Positions 13,179-13,761 of a DNA stretch of 13,761 nt are shown here, one piece after another. Each line of letters starts with the position of its first letter. The first letter of the stretch is position 1. Source of the DNA: Candidatus Altimarinota bacterium (GTDB lineage: Bacteria > Patescibacteriota > Gracilibacteria > UBA4473). The notes beneath the pieces were generated by a model. That model saw only the letters and a program-made list of their open reading frames with translations. It did not search any database and was not told where the DNA came from. The position numbers and the translations under genes were made by a program. Location: positions 1 through 13,761 of the forward strand of contig JALWQU010000156.1 of NCBI GenBank assembly GCA_026982915.1, read 5' to 3'.

Positions 13179-13761
13179 TTATTCATTTTTATTTTCTTCT
13201 TGGGCTTCGGCTATTTCGGTTGTTGCCGTCGCGGTTGTTGTTTCTTCTTCTGCAGCGGCTCGTCCCGCAACAGAACAAACAGGTGTATCAAGATCGAGAT
13301 GTAGTACTTCTAGTTTTTCTGGAAGGTTTAGGTCTCTGATAGTGATTTGATGATGAAGCTCTTCTAGAGCTGCAATATCAATTTTTATATCATGGGGAAT
13401 GTCAGAAGGAAGACATCGAATAGCTAGTTCTTCGTGATTTGTAACGAGGACACCATTGAGAATTTTTACAGCATTTGAAGTTCCTTCAAAGATAAGTGGC
13501 ACGTGTACAACGGTTGGTTCATTCATATTAACCGCAAAGAAGTCAACATGCTGGAAAGTATTTTTAACCGGATGAACGCTGTATTCGTGAATAAGTACCG
13601 GGATGCTTTTTCCGTCAACTGATAGTTCGATAATTGAGGCCTGACCGGTTTTTCGGAATAGTTTTAGAAATTTAGAGTAGTCAACTTCAACAGAAATAGG
13701 TTCTATGTTGTGTCCATAAATGACAGAGGGGATATTTTTTTTGTTTCGAGCGGTTCTGGCT
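13179..13761 (-). CDS. rplY: Ribosomal protein L25 (Ctc/TL5 type), N-terminus outside the window
   Basis: L25 binds 5S rRNA in the large ribosomal subunit. The reading frame runs from the right edge to TAA at 13179, giving 193 visible residues; the first 15-20 and the start codon lie beyond the window. The visible N-terminal part has ARTARNKKNIPSVIYG, the 5S-binding motif of the family, followed by EPISVEVDYSKFLKLF. IPVLIHEYSVHPVK and HVDFFAVNMNEP follow, then the C-terminal CTC beta domain (PLIFEGTSNAVK, LNLPEKLEVLHLD) seen in the longer bacterial form. The tail is acidic and Thr/Ala/Glu-rich. The ATG at 13526 is an internal Met within the conserved motif and not the start. The class IV aminotransferase gene follows 12 bp downstream. 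Confidence 0.95.
   Translation of the reverse strand, partial: ARTARNKKNIPSVIYGHNIEPISVEVDYSKFLKLFRKTGQASIIELSVDGKSIPVLIHEYSVHPVKNTFQHVDFFAVNMNEPTVVHVPLIFEGTSNAVKILNGVLVTNHEELAIRCLPSDIPHDIKIDIAALEELHHQITIRDLNLPEKLEVLHLDLDTPVCSVAGRAAAEEETTTATATTEIAEAQEENKNE

Noticed and set aside
13179..13526. Short separate gene beginning at the Met at 13526
   Set aside because: The frame continues to the window edge with unmistakable L25 sequence (HVDFFAVNMNEP spans this Met), so it is an internal residue.
1..13761. CRISPR arrays, insertion sequences or prophage modules
   Set aside because: No regularly spaced repeats, no transposase or integrase reading frame and no terminal inverted repeats were seen. 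The Baseplate_J-like protein stands alone.

Overview
The window looks like chromosomal DNA of a low-GC Patescibacteria (CPR) bacterium. Three things point that way. A single-span membrane protein with a Baseplate_J-like outer region and a short alpha/beta cytoplasmic head is a combination typical of CPR genomes. Genes are compact and tightly packed. Start codons mostly lack Shine-Dalgarno sequences. A relative of Peregrinibacteria or Gracilibacteria is possible, but the finer placement is inference. TAA, TAG and TGA all serve as stop codons, and long genes such as secD contain no in-frame TGA, so the code appears standard.

Layout. Positions 1-353 hold no convincing gene. A leftward group follows: secD, secF, a DKNYY-repeat lipoprotein, a small GlpM/DUF3147-like membrane protein and ung. 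It is transcribed from a good promoter just upstream of secD, and the last three genes are almost back to back. After an AT-rich divergent spacer come two rightward genes: a TyrA-like prephenate dehydrogenase with a structured leader, and an MgtC/DUF4010 membrane protein whose extended -10 box predicts a leaderless mRNA. Convergent to these is the Baseplate_J-like membrane protein. Rightward again are tRNA-Gln(TTG) with an intrinsic terminator, then nusA with its own promoter and terminator. The right end holds leftward rplY (ribosomal protein L25/Ctc, cut by the window edge) followed by a class IV aminotransferase.

Main points of interest. (1) nusA, expected to be essential, carries one in-frame UGA exactly between its S1 and KH1 domains; the frame and conserved sequence continue on both sides. 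(2) SecD carries a complete parvulin (PpiC) prolyl-isomerase domain inside its large extracytoplasmic loop, a physical link between the translocon motor and a foldase. (3) Ung has an insertion directly after its catalytic GQDPYH motif. (4) Translation initiation in the window appears largely SD-independent.

How the genes work together. SecDF would help pull proteins, including the neighbouring lipoprotein, across the membrane and, with the fused isomerase, help fold them. nusA, tRNA-Gln and rplY are information-processing genes. The TyrA-like enzyme and the aminotransferase are isolated amino-acid or cofactor genes with no pathway partners in view.
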